Positions 50,959 to 61,620 of a stretch of DNA of 64,000 nucleotides are shown one piece after another. The notes below the pieces were generated by a model that did no database searches, was not told where the DNA came from, and saw nothing but the letters and a program-made list of their open reading frames with translations. Origin of the DNA: Rhodospirillales bacterium (GTDB lineage Bacteria > Pseudomonadota > Alphaproteobacteria > Micavibrionales > Micavibrionaceae); assembly GCA_020638155.1 (NCBI GenBank), contig JACKJB010000003.1, positions 1 through 64,000 of the forward strand, written 5' to 3'. The first letter of the stretch is position 1. Every line of letters begins with the position of its first letter. A program made the translations under genes and the position numbers.

Positions 50959-51867
50959 ATGTTTAAAGGGTCCATTACGGCGCTCGTGACGCCGTTTAAA
51001 AACGGCCAGGTTGACTGGCAGGCATTTGACAATCTTATCGAGTATCAGATCGAAAACGGTACGCATGCTGTTGTTCCTTGCGGGACGACGGGCGAGTCGC
51101 CGACCCTTTCCCATGCTGAACATAAACGGATTGTCGAGCGCTGTATAGATGTCGTTAATAAACGCGTGCCGGTTATTGCCGGGACCGGGTCGAACAATAC
51201 CGCCGAAGCGATCGAGCTGACCGATGCCGCCCGCCGGAGCGGGGCGGACGCGGCCCTGATCGTGGCGCCCTACTACAACAAACCGACGCAGGACGGGCTG
51301 TACGCGCATTATCACACGATTGCCGGCGCGGTGAACATCCCGATCATTATCTATAACATTCCCGGCCGCAGTGTCATTGATATCAGCCCGGAGACTATGG
51401 CCAGGCTTGCAAAGCTGCCGAACATTGCCGGGGTTAAAGATGCGACCGGGGACTTGTCCCGCGTTAAAAAACATGCGGAATTATGCGGTCCTGATTTCTG
51501 CCAGCTCTCCGGCGAAGACGCAATGATTTATGATTACCTTGAGCAAGGCGGGGATGGCTGTATTTCGGTCACCTCAAACATCGCCCCGCGCCTGTGCGCC
51601 GATCTTCACAATGCCTGGATCGATGGGAACAAAGAACAGGCTAAGGCTATTCATGAGCGCCTGATGCCGTTGCATGAAGCACTGTTTGTTGAATCGTCGC
51701 CGCAGCCCGCCAAATATGCGCTCAGCCGTCTGGGACTTATCAGCAACGAATTGCGCCTGCCGCTCCTTTGCGCTTCGGAAAAAGCCAGGGAAGCTGTCGA
51801 TTGCGCTTTGGAAAAGGTGGGGGTGCCGCTTGATAGCGCAGCCTCTGTAATGCAGGCTCATGGCTAA
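50959..51867 (+). CDS. dapA: 4-hydroxy-tetrahydrodipicolinate synthase
   Basis: The enzyme condenses pyruvate and aspartate semialdehyde for lysine and peptidoglycan synthesis. The Schiff-base Lys is in [10 protein letters not shown], the proton-relay Tyr in [10 protein letters not shown], and the substrate loop is [14 protein letters not shown]. Length 302 aa is normal. It overlaps smpB by 8 bases. A divergent Slt gene shares the upstream region. Confidence 0.95.
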   Translation: MFKGSITALVTPFKNGQVDWQAFDNLIEYQIENGTHAVVPCGTTGESPTLSHAEHKRIVERCIDVVNKRVPVIAGTGSNNTAEAIELTDAARRSGADAALIVAPYYNKPTQDGLYAHYHTIAGAVNIPIIIYNIPGRSVIDISPETMARLAKLPNIAGVKDATGDLSRVKKHAELCGPDFCQLSGEDAMIYDYLEQGGDGCISVTSNIAPRLCADLHNAWIDGNKEQAKAIHERLMPLHEALFVESSPQPAKYALSRLGLISNELRLPLLCASEKAREAVDCALEKVGVPLDSAASVMQAHG

Positions 51868-52357
51868 GAAAAAGAACAGCAAGTCCGGGCTTATTTCCAC
51901 CAACGCGACGGTTGCCGAAAACCGCCGCGCGAAGTTCGATTACCATCTGGAAGAAAAGTTCGAGGCCGGGATTGAGCTGGTGGGCACCGAAGTCAAGTCC
52001 CTGCGTCACGGCCAGTGCAGCATCAATGAAGCTTATGTCGGACCGAAAGGTGAGGAAATCCTGCTGTTTAATGCCAATATTCCTGAATACCAGCAGGCCG
52101 GCAGTCATTTGCAGCATACGCCGAACCGGACACGCAGGCTGCTGCTGCATAAGCGGGAGATTAATAAGCTGCTCGGAGCGGTAACACGCGAAGGCTATAC
52201 CATTGTGCCGACGAAACTTTATTTCAATGCCCGCGGCATGGCCAAGATCGAGATCGCACTGGCCAAAGGGAAGAAGCAGCATGACAAGAGGGAAACGATT
52301 AAAAACCGCGACTGGGGCCGGGAGAAACAACGGCTACTGAAAAAAGATAACGGATAA
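51860..52357 (+). CDS. smpB: SsrA-binding protein SmpB
   Basis: SmpB binds tmRNA and rescues stalled ribosomes. Family marks are [20 protein letters not shown] near the N-terminus, [19 protein letters not shown], and the basic tail [20 protein letters not shown]. Length 165 aa is normal. Its ATG lies inside the dapA end. No tmRNA gene is seen in the window. Confidence 0.95.
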   Translation: MAKKKNSKSGLISTNATVAENRRAKFDYHLEEKFEAGIELVGTEVKSLRHGQCSINEAYVGPKGEEILLFNANIPEYQQAGSHLQHTPNRTRRLLLHKREINKLLGAVTREGYTIVPTKLYFNARGMAKIEIALAKGKKQHDKRETIKNRDWGREKQRLLKKDNG

Positions 52358-52383
52358 AAAAAGGCCGCACGAAGCGGCCTTTT
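52356..52383. terminator. Bidirectional terminator between smpB and recA
   Basis: AAAGGCCGC and GCGGCCTTT form a perfect 9-bp stem with a 5-base loop, with A-tract before and T-tract after. It serves smpB on the plus strand and recA on the minus strand. Confidence 0.9.
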
Positions 52384-52405
52384 ATGGCTGTAACCTTTAT
52401 TATGT

Positions 52406-53560
52406 TTAGCTGGCTTTCTTCGCCGTCTCTTTTGTTTTTCCGGTATCTTCATCGTTTGCCGTATCTTCGGCGGCAGCTTCCGCAGCGGCCTCGGCATCAC
52501 CCGGTCCGGCCAGCATGGAATCGGCCATGATCCCGGCATTCTGGCGGATCTGATTTTCCAGCTTTTTCGCAACTTCCGGATTATCCCGCATAAACTGCTT
52601 TGAATTTTCCCGGCCCTGGCCAATGCGCTGCCCGTCATAGGAGAACCAAGCGCCTGACTTTTCAACGAAGCCGCCCTGTACACCGAGATCAAGCAACTCG
52701 CCTGTCTTGGAGACGCCTTCGCCGTACATGATATCGAATTCAACCTGGCGGAACGGCGGGGCCATTTTGTTTTTCACAACTTTGACCCGCGTCTGGTTGC
52801 CGACGACTTCGTCCTTATCCTTAATCGCGCCGATGCGGCGGATATCAAGGCGGACGGATGAATAGAATTTAAGCGCATTGCCCCCAGTCGTGGTTTCTGG
52901 CGAACCGAACATCACCCCGATTTTCATCCGGATCTGGTTAATGAAGATCACCACCGTGCGGGAGCGTGAAATCGACCCGGTCAGCTTGCGCAAAGCCTGG
53001 CTCATCAGGCGGGCCTGCAGACCGACATGGGAATCGCCCATATCGCCTTCAAGCTCTGCCCGCGGCACAAGCGCGGCAACTGAGTCAACAACCAGCACAT
53101 CGAGCGCGCCGGAACGAACCAGCGTATCCGCAATTTCAAGGGCCTGCTCCCCGGCATCCGGCTGGGATATCAGCAGATCATCGACATTACAGCCAAGTTT
53201 CTTGGCGTAGCCCGGATCAAGGGCGTGCTCTGCATCGACAATCGCGCATGTGCCGCCGGCTTTTTGCGCTTCGGCAATAATGTGCAGGGCCAATGTCGTT
53301 TTCCCCGAACTTTCCGGGCCGTAAATTTCAACAATCCGGCCGCGCGGTACGCCGCCGATCCCAAGGGCAATATCCAGCCCCAGCGACCCGGTTGAAATGC
53401 TTTCGACATTCATCGGGTTGTTTTCCCCGGTCAGCTTCATGATAGAGCCTTTACCAAAAGCCCGCTCAATTTGAGACAGCGCCGCGTCGAGCGCTTTTTG
53501 TTTATCGCCTGCAGATATTTTTTCCATGGGATCCCCCGCCCTTAGTTTCGTGACTGACAT
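52406..53560 (-). CDS. recA: Recombinase RecA
   Basis: RecA promotes strand exchange and LexA self-cleavage. The Walker A loop is GPESSGKTT, with [20 protein letters not shown] Walker B/L1 and the L2 block [14 protein letters not shown]. Residues beyond 340 are an acidic, Ala-rich tail. ATG 53560 ([10 protein letters not shown]) has AAGGA 7 bases before it. ATG 53527 ([10 protein letters not shown]) is the start used in shorter homologues. An SOS box lies about 105 bases upstream. Confidence 0.97.
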   Translation of the reverse strand: MSVTKLRAGDPMEKISAGDKQKALDAALSQIERAFGKGSIMKLTGENNPMNVESISTGSLGLDIALGIGGVPRGRIVEIYGPESSGKTTLALHIIAEAQKAGGTCAIVDAEHALDPGYAKKLGCNVDDLLISQPDAGEQALEIADTLVRSGALDVLVVDSVAALVPRAELEGDMGDSHVGLQARLMSQALRKLTGSISRSRTVVIFINQIRMKIGVMFGSPETTTGGNALKFYSSVRLDIRRIGAIKDKDEVVGNQTRVKVVKNKMAPPFRQVEFDIMYGEGVSKTGELLDLGVQGGFVEKSGAWFSYDGQRIGQGRENSKQFMRDNPEVAKKLENQIRQNAGIMADSMLAGPGDAEAAAEAAAEDTANDEDTGKTKETAKKAS

Positions 53561-53664
53561 TAGATATTCCTTCCTTCGCATAGTTTGTCCGGGGATGCAA
53601 TTGGCTCCGCCGAATCATTCACAAGTTCTGCATACAAGCGTACATGATTTGTTCTTCTTGTAAA

Positions 53665-53679
53665 GAACAAAATGAGAAC
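53665..53679 (-). promoter_or_regulatory. Alphaproteobacterial SOS box (LexA site) of recA
   Basis: On the minus strand the sequence reads GTTC-TCATTTT-GTTC, an exact GTTC-N7-GTTC, the known LexA recognition pattern of alphaproteobacteria. It lies directly after the stop of the neighbouring gene and about 105 bases before the recA ATG, where a LexA-controlled promoter is expected. Confidence 0.8.
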
Positions 53680-54144
53680 TTATGGCGAGATGGCTTTTTT
53701 CAAGGCTTTCCAGGCATGGGCGGTCGCGCCGCCGATATCGCGCAGGGATTTCTTTGTCGTGTCCCAGGCCAGCGCCCCGGTTTTCACCGTCTGTTTGTCC
53801 GGCTGCTCTTTGTCAGGCGCGATGAAAGATTTGTGCCGGCACACAAGGGCGGCATGATTGTTAAAAGCTTCGCTGATCCGGCTGTTCAGGCGTGCTGCCG
53901 TCTCCCCTTTGCTGTATTTCGCCCAGACCACAGTGGCCGCCAGCAAAGCGGTGGACGCCAACGGTACAGGCAGCGGCGTGGACACAGCAAGAAGATACGC
54001 CGCATAAAACGGATAGCGCCACGGCTTTTGCGCCGTATCGTCTTTGACAAATCCCGTCACTGCTTTGGATATTGCGGCGCTGCGGAGCTTTATCCGGTCG
54101 GCGCGCGAGAGCCTGTTAAACACAGACTTACAATCACAATCCAT
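53680..54144 (-). CDS. Hypothetical protein, 154 aa
   Basis: The product starts MDCDCKSVFNRLSRADRIK, has a single weakly hydrophobic stretch near residues 47-73 (YAAYLLAVSTPLPVPLASTA), and a basic C-terminus. I recognise no family. It ends directly at the recA SOS box, so its 3' end and the recA promoter share sequence. It lies downstream of cckA on the same strand. Confidence 0.6.
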   Translation of the reverse strand: MDCDCKSVFNRLSRADRIKLRSAAISKAVTGFVKDDTAQKPWRYPFYAAYLLAVSTPLPVPLASTALLAATVVWAKYSKGETAARLNSRISEAFNNHAALVCRHKSFIAPDKEQPDKQTVKTGALAWDTTKKSLRDIGGATAHAWKALKKAISP

Positions 54145-54218
54145 TTATATCCCTGTTTATATTTTATTTTTATGGATTCAGTATAACGGAAAACAGCCCC
54201 CCTCAAAAGCGGAAAACT

Positions 54219-56720
54219 TTAGTCTTCCAGCGCTTCCTTCACCTTCGCGGCGAGTTGTTTGAGGGTGAAGGGTTTGGGCAGGAACCAGATATTTTCGCCC
54301 ATATGGTCTTTGAGTTTTTCTTCGGTGTAACCGGAGATATAGATAATTTTCAGCTCCGGGTTAATTTCACGGACTTTGCCTGCCAATGTCGGGCCGTCCA
54401 TGTTGGGCATAATCACATCGGTAATCAGCAGGTCCAGATTCGCGCCGCCATTTTGTTCGACGATGTTGAGCGCGGCCTCGCCGCTGTCGGCGTCGAGCAC
54501 TTCGTAGCCTTTATTGGACAGCGCGCGGGAGCTAAACGTCCTCACGGCATCTTCGTCTTCGACCAGCAGGATACAGGCGGTCCCGGTCAAATCGCGGGTT
54601 TCGTCTTCTTCAACCTGCTGCTCATCCGGCTGGGCGGCTTCTTCGTCTGACAGGCGCGGCAGATAGATCGTGAAGGTCGTACCCTTGCCGACCTTACTAT
54701 CGACATCAAGATAGCCACCCGTCTGGCGAATGATCCCGTACACGGTCGCAAGCCCAAGGCCAGTACCGGAGCCAACTTCCTTGGTGGTAAAGAACGGTTC
54801 GAAAATACGGCCCAGATTTTCCTTGGGAATCCCGCAGCCCGTATCACTAACAGCCAGCGTCACCCACCGGCCTGCGGGCATGGTGTCGCTGCCTTTTTCA
54901 ACAGGCTTTTTATTGTCGAAACTGCCGGTGGTAATAGTCAGCTTGCCCCCTTCAGCCGCCATCGCATCACGGGCGTTCACGGCGAGGTTGATAAGCACCT
55001 GTTCCATCTGGCCGACATCGACTTTGACCATGCCGGTATCCTGGCCGTGCACGACATCAAGCTCGATATTCGCCCCGATCAGGCGCCGCATCAGGTGTGA
55101 GAGTTCCGTTAAAATATCAGCAGGGTCCTGCACACGCGGCCGCAACGTTTGCTGGCGCGAGAAAGCAAGCAGCTGGCGGACAAGATTGGCGGCGCGGTTC
55201 GAGTTCTGCTTGATCTGCATAATATCCGAAAAGGACGGATCGCCAGGCTTATGGCGCAGCAGCAGCAAATCGCAGAAACCGATAATCGCGGTCAACAGGT
55301 TGTTAAAGTCGTGCGCGACACCGCCTGCGAGCTGGCCGATAGCCTGCATTTTTTGGGACTGGACGAACTGGGCTTCCAGCTCTTTTTGCTGGGTCAGGTC
55401 GATGAAATGCAGTACAAGGTTATCGCTGCCGGCAAGGCGGCGGGCATACATCTGTACGGCAACATCGCGGTCCTTGCCCAGCAGCAGGATTTCCATCGGC
55501 TTTACGGTCGCATCTTCGGTTTCCATCGTTTTCAGGGCCGCCAGCACACGGTCCCGGTCATCATCCTTGATGGTAGCCTCGAACTGCCGCCCTTCCATTT
55601 CGGTGACATCATAACCGAGCATTTCGGCAAGCGCCGGGTTACAGTCATCAAGCGCGCCTTCTGAGTTCAGCAGCGCAATCCCCAGCGGCGCTTCTTCGTA
55701 AAAGCGCTGGAATTTATCTTCGGATGCCTGCAGCGCCTGCCGCATGGCGCGTTCCGCCGTCAGGTCGTGAACCACGCCCCGCGTCCTTACAATCCCGCCG
55801 CCTTCATTGACGACGGCCTGGCTGATCGATGCGGTGAAGGTCCGTCCTGCCGGGCCTTTCATGACGATCTCGGCCATCTGCTTCGCGCCGCCGTTCGGCG
55901 TGATATCAAACGGCCGCGCCTCTTCGGGCACGGTTTCAAAATAAGTATGCAATGTCCCCGCACTCAGGATGGTATGAATATCTTCTCCCAGCCAGCGGGC
56001 GAGTGTTGCATTGACGAAAACAAAATGGCCGTTCTGGTCCACGGAGAAGAATCCCACCGGCGCGTTATCGGTAAAGTCGATCAGCTTCTCGCGCTCATCC
56101 TGGACGGCGCGGTCCATTTCAAGTTTCTGGGTAATGTCGTCAACACGCCAGTGAATATAACCGGCCCAGCCCGATACCGGCTGCGCGGTGATCTGGTACC
56201 AGACATCGCGGTCTTCGGTAACGCAATGCAGTTCAATAGAATCGGTCAACCCCCGGTGCGCCTGATCTGCCAGCAGGCGAAAATGGGCCGCCGTTTCCTC
56301 ATCATCCTTAAACAGGTCGATCAGGCTTTGCAGCGTTGCCTTGTCATTATCATAGCAAAGCGTTTTATATCTTTCGTTGGCATATAGGGTGCTGTCGGCC
56401 CCATCGGTAATGATCCGCGCGCCGCGGCTGCCTTCAAGAACCTGCTTAATCAGCTCCCGCTCTTTTTCCTGCGCGCTGCGGATATGGAATGATTTCTGGA
56501 CGTAGTAGGAAATTGCCGAGGCCGCAACAAACGCAAGCCCTGCAGCGATCACGGCTTCGCGTTGGATCTCCAGCACAATCGCCGCAACCGTACAGACAAC
56601 CAGATACAAAACCACCAGCAGGATCGACACGAACATGCCCATACGGCTGATTCTTTGCTGATTGTCCTGCTCGTTGGTTCTGTGGTGCTTGGCGATGAAT
56701 TCCGAATGGTCAACTGTCAT
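54219..56720 (-). CDS. cckA: Cell-cycle hybrid histidine kinase CckA
   Basis: CckA is the bifunctional kinase/phosphatase that controls CtrA through ChpT. Two membrane helices (residues about 28-50 and 55-72) precede PAS domains (residues about 215-330 and 340-455), the HisKA domain with [20 protein letters not shown], HATPase ([20 protein letters not shown]), and a C-terminal receiver with the acceptor in [13 protein letters not shown]. The 833-residue length and position next to flhB match the conserved alphaproteobacterial arrangement. There is an ATG start. Confidence 0.95.
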   Translation of the reverse strand: MTVDHSEFIAKHHRTNEQDNQQRISRMGMFVSILLVVLYLVVCTVAAIVLEIQREAVIAAGLAFVAASAISYYVQKSFHIRSAQEKERELIKQVLEGSRGARIITDGADSTLYANERYKTLCYDNDKATLQSLIDLFKDDEETAAHFRLLADQAHRGLTDSIELHCVTEDRDVWYQITAQPVSGWAGYIHWRVDDITQKLEMDRAVQDEREKLIDFTDNAPVGFFSVDQNGHFVFVNATLARWLGEDIHTILSAGTLHTYFETVPEEARPFDITPNGGAKQMAEIVMKGPAGRTFTASISQAVVNEGGGIVRTRGVVHDLTAERAMRQALQASEDKFQRFYEEAPLGIALLNSEGALDDCNPALAEMLGYDVTEMEGRQFEATIKDDDRDRVLAALKTMETEDATVKPMEILLLGKDRDVAVQMYARRLAGSDNLVLHFIDLTQQKELEAQFVQSQKMQAIGQLAGGVAHDFNNLLTAIIGFCDLLLLRHKPGDPSFSDIMQIKQNSNRAANLVRQLLAFSRQQTLRPRVQDPADILTELSHLMRRLIGANIELDVVHGQDTGMVKVDVGQMEQVLINLAVNARDAMAAEGGKLTITTGSFDNKKPVEKGSDTMPAGRWVTLAVSDTGCGIPKENLGRIFEPFFTTKEVGSGTGLGLATVYGIIRQTGGYLDVDSKVGKGTTFTIYLPRLSDEEAAQPDEQQVEEDETRDLTGTACILLVEDEDAVRTFSSRALSNKGYEVLDADSGEAALNIVEQNGGANLDLLITDVIMPNMDGPTLAGKVREINPELKIIYISGYTEEKLKDHMGENIWFLPKPFTLKQLAAKVKEALED

Positions 56721-56759
56721 GGGGGCGATTATACCTTTTGAGCGGCAAAAAGCGAACAG

Positions 56760-57833
56760 CTACTTTAACTTACCCTTCAGTTTAAAGACGTAGGAAATGA
56801 CTTCGGCGACGGCCTTGTAATGCTCCGGCGGGACCATCTCATCAATTTCGACCGTATCATAAAGAACGCGCGCCAAGGGCTTGTTTTCATACAGGGTAAT
56901 ATTGTGTTCCTTGGCGACTTCCCTAATACGCAGGGCAATCTCATCGATCCCTTTAGCCACGCAGACCGGGGCATCCATATTGTCCGGGTCGTATTTAAGA
57001 GCGATCGAATAGTGCGTCGGGTTGGTAATCACCACATCGGCCTGCGGTACGGACTGCATCATGCGCTGGCGGGCGCGCTCCGCACGAAGCTGGCGCAGCT
57101 TGGCCCGGACATGCGGGTCCCCTTCGGTCTGCTTGTATTCGTCTTTAAGCTCCTGCTTGGTCATGCGCATTTTCTTCATGTGCTCGGTACGCTGGAAGAC
57201 AATGTCGATCACGGCGATGATAATCAGGGCAACCAATACCCCGGTCATCAACCGTATAACCAGAGCCAGCAATTCATCGAGCATAAGCGGTACGGGCTGC
57301 CCGACCATATGATCGATCGAGCCGTAAAAAGGATAGAGCAGGATCACACCGACCACGCCGATGACTGCAATCTTTAATATGCCTTTGGCAAATTCCATCA
57401 GTGCCCGCAGCGAGAACAAACGTTTAAATCCCTTGATCGGGGATACTTTGCTGAAATCAGGTTTAATCACTTCCGGGGCAAAGAGCGGTCCCACCTGTAA
57501 AAACGGCCCTGCGATCGCGGCGAAAATCAAAATCAGCAGCGGCAGCATCAGGATTCCCAGCACCGATAGAAACGAGTCGTGCAACAAATTGCCAAGCCCG
57601 CCAGGCATGCCCGGAAGCTGGTGCGCTTTTTCCAGATATGCCTGCATATGCTGCTTTAAACGGCTGAAGACTGACGGCGCAGACATGCCGATCAGGAGCG
57701 TCGCCGCCAGCAGCATCACCCAGTTGTTAATCTCCCGCGACAGCGCCACCTGCCCCTTTTTACGCGACTCTTCAAGCCGTTTTGGGGTGGGGTCTTCTGT
57801 TTTCTGGGAGTCGTCTGCCTGTTCGTCGGACAT
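56760..57833 (-). CDS. flhB: Flagellar export switch protein FlhB
   Basis: FlhB forms part of the flagellar type III export gate and switches substrate from rod-hook to filament. Four membrane helices lie in residues 30-215. The cytoplasmic domain has the autocleavage site NPTH (VVITNPTHYSIAL). The N-terminus is EDPTPKRLEESRKKGQV. Length 357 aa is normal. It starts 19 bases after the fliR stop on the same strand. Confidence 0.97.
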   Translation of the reverse strand: MSDEQADDSQKTEDPTPKRLEESRKKGQVALSREINNWVMLLAATLLIGMSAPSVFSRLKQHMQAYLEKAHQLPGMPGGLGNLLHDSFLSVLGILMLPLLILIFAAIAGPFLQVGPLFAPEVIKPDFSKVSPIKGFKRLFSLRALMEFAKGILKIAVIGVVGVILLYPFYGSIDHMVGQPVPLMLDELLALVIRLMTGVLVALIIIAVIDIVFQRTEHMKKMRMTKQELKDEYKQTEGDPHVRAKLRQLRAERARQRMMQSVPQADVVITNPTHYSIALKYDPDNMDAPVCVAKGIDEIALRIREVAKEHNITLYENKPLARVLYDTVEIDEMVPPEHYKAVAEVISYVFKLKGKLK

Positions 57834-57852
57834 TCTTTATTTTACCATAAAT

Positions 57853-58623
57853 TCAACCACCACTGAGAAAGAAGACCATTCCGTCTTCGAACTTGCTGAT
57901 CCAATAAAGCATGGCTGTGGAAATCACCAGCCCCAGCGTGATAAGGGACAATATAATCTGTAGCGGCAGCGCCAGCAAAAACACCTGGATCTGCGGCATC
58001 AGGCGGGTCAACACGCCCATGCCAATATAGACCAGCAGCGAAACGACAATAAAGGGCGCAGAGATCTGTACACCAATCAAAAAGCTGCTGGCCACGGCGC
58101 GGGACATCAGTTCCGCCATTGATCCGGTATCGGGAACGGCACCAACCGGAAACAGCTCATAACTGCCGATCAGCCCATAGAACAGCAGATGATGCATATT
58201 GGTTGCAAACAGCAAGACCACACCGGTGACCGACATCATCGCCCCGATCAGCGAGCCTTGCGCCGCAAAGGCCGGGTTAAAAACCTGCGCGTTGCCAAGG
58301 CCGGACATCATCGAAATCGCCATACCGGCCGTATCGAGCGCAACCATAAAAATCCGGGCGATCGTGCCGATGAAAATACCGATCACAAATTCCATGATAA
58401 TCAGGGTAAATAAGACCGCCGTTGTCGGCACAGGGTCCGGCAGATGCGGTGCCACCAAAGGCGACAAGACAAGAGACAGACCCAGCGCAATATACAGGCG
58501 GATTTGCTGGGGCGTGAACGTGTCCCCCACACCCGGCATAATTGTCATCGCGGCCCCGATCCTGACAAAGGTCAGGATGAAGGCGAAGACGCCCTGCACC
58601 AGAAATTCTTCGAGCAGACTCAT
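57853..58623 (-). CDS. fliR: Flagellar biosynthesis protein FliR
   Basis: FliR is an export-gate membrane component. The product has six hydrophobic segments in 256 residues, with family blocks FVRIGAAMTIMPGVGDTF, IRLYIALGLSLVLSPLV, and SAPFIVVSLLVYIGMGVLTRLMPQI near the end (quoted in part: IGMGVLTRLMPQIQVF). It lies between fliQ and flhB in the usual gene order. Confidence 0.95.
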   Translation of the reverse strand: MSLLEEFLVQGVFAFILTFVRIGAAMTIMPGVGDTFTPQQIRLYIALGLSLVLSPLVAPHLPDPVPTTAVLFTLIIMEFVIGIFIGTIARIFMVALDTAGMAISMMSGLGNAQVFNPAFAAQGSLIGAMMSVTGVVLLFATNMHHLLFYGLIGSYELFPVGAVPDTGSMAELMSRAVASSFLIGVQISAPFIVVSLLVYIGMGVLTRLMPQIQVFLLALPLQIILSLITLGLVISTAMLYWISKFEDGMVFFLSGG

Positions 58624-58661
58624 AAACGTATCCTAGCGGGATCGTCTTCAGAGCAAAAGCC

Positions 58662-58928
58662 TTATTGCAGGGAAATCATCCGGTCGGCAAGGCTTTCCAT
58701 GAAAGTCGTCAGGATGCTGGCCATACCGGGGAACAGAACGAAAATCGCCAGGAAAATCGCGATGATTTTCGGTACGAACACCAGGGTAATTTCCTGGATC
58801 TGGGTCAGGGCCTGGAACAGTGCAATCGTCACCCCGACGACAAGCCCGATCAGCATAACCGGCGTACCGAGCTGCAGCGCGATCAAGATCGCTTCCCTGA
58901 CTGTTTCTATGACTTCCGTCTGATTCAT
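58662..58928 (-). CDS. fliQ: Flagellar biosynthesis protein FliQ
   Basis: The 88-residue protein has two membrane helices with the family signature LGTPVMLIGLVVGVTIALFQ then ALTQIQEITLVFVPKII. FliQ joins FliP and FliR in the export gate. It is followed by fliR after 38 bases. The gene upstream is an unrelated exported protein, which breaks the usual fliE-fliQ junction. Confidence 0.96.
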   Translation of the reverse strand: MNQTEVIETVREAILIALQLGTPVMLIGLVVGVTIALFQALTQIQEITLVFVPKIIAIFLAIFVLFPGMASILTTFMESLADRMISLQ

Positions 58929-58970
58929 AAGTAAAGTGTAGCGTGTTCGATACGATCTGTATAGATGTCC

Positions 58971-60692
58971 TTAAACGCCCGGCCCCGGCATCATCGGCAT
59001 CATAAAAGGAGGCAATGGCGGTTTGACCGGCACATTGTCTTTGACATACAGGACTGCCAGATTTAGCGCGTCGGGCAAGATTTGCAGGTTCATTGAAGCC
59101 GCCATCCGTGCCTGAGGATCATCCATTTGCATCATCTGGTTATAATAAGACTGGGCATTGTGGAAACTTTGCGCAATCGCTTCGGCATCACCGCCATTCT
59201 GGACTATTTCCCGGTGCAGCGCTTCAGCATTCATAATGATTTGCTGCCGCTTCATCGCTTCCCACTGCGCCATGTCTTTGTCATCGGGGACCGCCGGCCG
59301 AATATCAGCATAAGAATAGGCATAACCGCATCCTGAGTTTTTCATATCGGGAACAGAATCCTGTTCCGGTGCTGCCGCTACGATTTCATCGGCCCGGCAC
59401 TCCAGGCTGGCATTTTTCGTGGTTTTGCCCAGAACGCGGTTCACAGCCAGTTCCGCACGCTGGTAGAAGAATTTAAGGGTATCGTAAGGCTCCACAAAAT
59501 CAGGATCGTCATGGCGCTTTTGTTTGACCATATCGAAATAACCGGGGTCTTTCATCGCGTTAAAGATCACCAGCATTTCCTCAAGGGTGAGGGCATTGTC
59601 ATCAACAATTTTCTCCGCCGCCGCGCGCAGTTCATCATGGCTCATCGTCTGTATTGCGGCGACGCCATGCGTATCAATATAACGCACTGCTTCATCCAAT
59701 GCGGGAACCGTCATATAAATGACCCCCATCACCGGCTTTGCAATCAGGAAGTCTTCGTCAACATCGTCATGTTTACCGGGAATAAAAAGACCAAAAGAGT
59801 TCCCCTGCGTCGGCGTCACCAGGGCTGAGGCTGCTTTGCGGGTCGTCGCCGTACTCGTGAAGGCCGCAATAACCATGCGGCGGTCTGCCGCAGGCTGCGC
59901 CATGTCCGCCGTTCCTTTTTCCTTCACCTGCATCAACAGCCCCATCACATCGGCAAACGTTTCCGATTTATGGGTCGCTATAATGTAATCGTCTATCTGC
60001 GGGGATTTTCCGGACCGGGCGGCGTCAACGATCGCATCTTTTTCAGGAACGTATTTATTGTCCAGACAATGCCCGGCGACTTCGTGAAAATCGACTGTCT
60101 CTAATATGTTTTCACGGCTTTCATGACTGCTGATAGCCGGATCGAAGAGCCTGCCATAGGTCGAAGGGGCATATTGCAGCATAGAACGCAGCGCGCCATC
60201 GGCATCCGTTGTGTGCGGCACCGGATAAACGACACAAACCGGGTTTGGCTCGTCCTTGTGATTCCGCAGGGAATGCTCATGCCCCAAAACCATTGCCAGA
60301 GGAGATTCTTCTCCCGGCTCTTCCAGCATATTTTCCAGGCTTTCAGACGTTAACCGGAAACCAAGATTATCTTCTATATACCGTCCCAAAAGACGGCCCA
60401 TTTGTTTTTCATCTTTTGGGTCAATCCGGTTAACAGCAGCATTTAACACCATCCAGTCGCGGTCGATAATAACGATTTTATGGTCCGGGTTGGCATCACG
60501 GAACAGGCTGTTCATCTCCTGCATATACTGGGAGTGCGGCGTATGGGACGGCATAATTGTCAGGGGCACATCATGATCCTGTCCGGCCGCATAAGCTGCC
60601 GCCAGGGCAAAAGCCCCGAAAACCGCGGCAGAAAGTTTCCCGCCCGGTGTTTTAAATGTTTCTTTTGAAAATAGTTGTCTTAACGTTTTCAC
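58971..60692 (-). CDS. Exported hypothetical protein with HExxxH-like motif, 573 aa
   Basis: A signal-type segment (LSAAVFGAFALAAAYAAG, residues about 19-36) shows export. DFHEVAGHCLDNKY near residue 203 recalls zinc-peptidase motifs but has one residue too many for HExxH, so catalysis is uncertain. The C-terminus is Pro/Met-rich (PPLPPFMMPMMPGPGV). I recognise no family. The gene interrupts the flagellar run between fliE and fliQ on the same strand and lies after a 138-base AT-rich gap. No flagellar motif is visible. Confidence 0.78.
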   Translation of the reverse strand: MKTLRQLFSKETFKTPGGKLSAAVFGAFALAAAYAAGQDHDVPLTIMPSHTPHSQYMQEMNSLFRDANPDHKIVIIDRDWMVLNAAVNRIDPKDEKQMGRLLGRYIEDNLGFRLTSESLENMLEEPGEESPLAMVLGHEHSLRNHKDEPNPVCVVYPVPHTTDADGALRSMLQYAPSTYGRLFDPAISSHESRENILETVDFHEVAGHCLDNKYVPEKDAIVDAARSGKSPQIDDYIIATHKSETFADVMGLLMQVKEKGTADMAQPAADRRMVIAAFTSTATTRKAASALVTPTQGNSFGLFIPGKHDDVDEDFLIAKPVMGVIYMTVPALDEAVRYIDTHGVAAIQTMSHDELRAAAEKIVDDNALTLEEMLVIFNAMKDPGYFDMVKQKRHDDPDFVEPYDTLKFFYQRAELAVNRVLGKTTKNASLECRADEIVAAAPEQDSVPDMKNSGCGYAYSYADIRPAVPDDKDMAQWEAMKRQQIIMNAEALHREIVQNGGDAEAIAQSFHNAQSYYNQMMQMDDPQARMAASMNLQILPDALNLAVLYVKDNVPVKPPLPPFMMPMMPGPGV

Positions 60693-60830
60693 GTCCTTGG
60701 CCTTCCCTGTTTTCCTGATTTTTTAATTTTTATTATTGGAAAACAAATGCTGCGCCCATAAAACACATATGTCAATTGCATTTTATGCATAGCACAAAAA
60801 AGGCGGGAAAAGCAAAAGATATTAGGGAAA

Positions 60831-61139
60831 TTAAATCGGCAGGCGCATGATTTCCTGGTAAGCGTTCAGCATACGGTCACGCACGGCCACAACGGTTTGC
60901 AGGGTCAACTCGGCTGCGGTCACCGCCTCGACCACGTCGGTCAGGTCGGCTGTCCCGACCACAGCGTCGGCAGAGGCTTTTTCCCCAGCGCGCATGGTAT
61001 CAATAGAATCGGTCGCCGCTTTTTTAATCAGGTCGCCAAAATTCGGGCCGTCATTCCCTTCGACTTTCAGCCCCTGACCAATGCCTTGCGTATTCTTATA
61101 AAGGCCTGCGGCAATTGAGGGATCTATTTTATCGACCAT
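60831..61139 (-). CDS. fliE: Flagellar hook-basal body protein FliE
   Basis: FliE joins the MS ring to the rod. The 102-residue protein has the family C-terminus ELTLQTVVAVRDRMLNAYQE and the central NFGDLIKKAATDSIDTMR. It is the third gene of the flgB-flgC-fliE operon. Spacing of 38 bases from flgC holds a ribosome site. Confidence 0.95.
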   Translation of the reverse strand: MVDKIDPSIAAGLYKNTQGIGQGLKVEGNDGPNFGDLIKKAATDSIDTMRAGEKASADAVVGTADLTDVVEAVTAAELTLQTVVAVRDRMLNAYQEIMRLPI

Positions 61140-61177
61140 GGTTAAAACTCCTTAGCTTCCAATTATATAGTATTTTC

Positions 61178-61594
61178 CTAGCGTCTCAAAAGGTCAATCG
61201 TCTGCAGGATCATGTTGCGGCTTTGCTCGATCATCCCGAGATTGGCTTCGTAGGAACGCTGGGCTTCCTGCATATCCATCGCTTCGATCAGCGGCTCGAC
61301 GTTCGGCAGCTTCACATAGCCGTTTTCATCAGCCCCCGGATGGTCCGGCATATATTTTGTCGGAAACGGCTTTTTAAGATCCTGGCCGATCTTATCGACC
61401 TGTACCACATTAGCTCCCAGCGTCCGGTCCATCTGGTTCTTAAAGGTAATGTACTGGCGCGTATACGGATCTTCCTCCGGGGTCGGGGCCGCGGTATTCG
61501 CGTTGGCCATGTTTTCGGAGATCACCCGAACGCGCTCTGACTGGGCCCGCATCCCGTGGGCGGATATGCTCATTGCGCTGAATAATTCACTCAT
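61178..61594 (-). CDS. flgC: Flagellar basal-body rod protein FlgC
   Basis: The proximal rod protein has the conserved N-terminus ISAHGMRAQSERVRVISENMANANT and the C-terminal heptad segment EAQRSYEANLGMIEQSRNMI that builds the coiled coil (first motif in part: GMRAQSERVRVISENMAN). Length 138 aa is normal. It lies 26 bases after flgB. Confidence 0.96.
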   Translation of the reverse strand: MSELFSAMSISAHGMRAQSERVRVISENMANANTAAPTPEEDPYTRQYITFKNQMDRTLGANVVQVDKIGQDLKKPFPTKYMPDHPGADENGYVKLPNVEPLIEAMDMQEAQRSYEANLGMIEQSRNMILQTIDLLRR

Positions 61595-61620
61595 TTGCTT
61601 TACTCCCTACCCTTTCTTTC

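Noticed and set aside
50872..51474. N-terminal extension of the lytic transglycosylase frame
   Set aside because: It is antisense to dapA, whose product is certain, and would replace an export segment by non-natural sequence.
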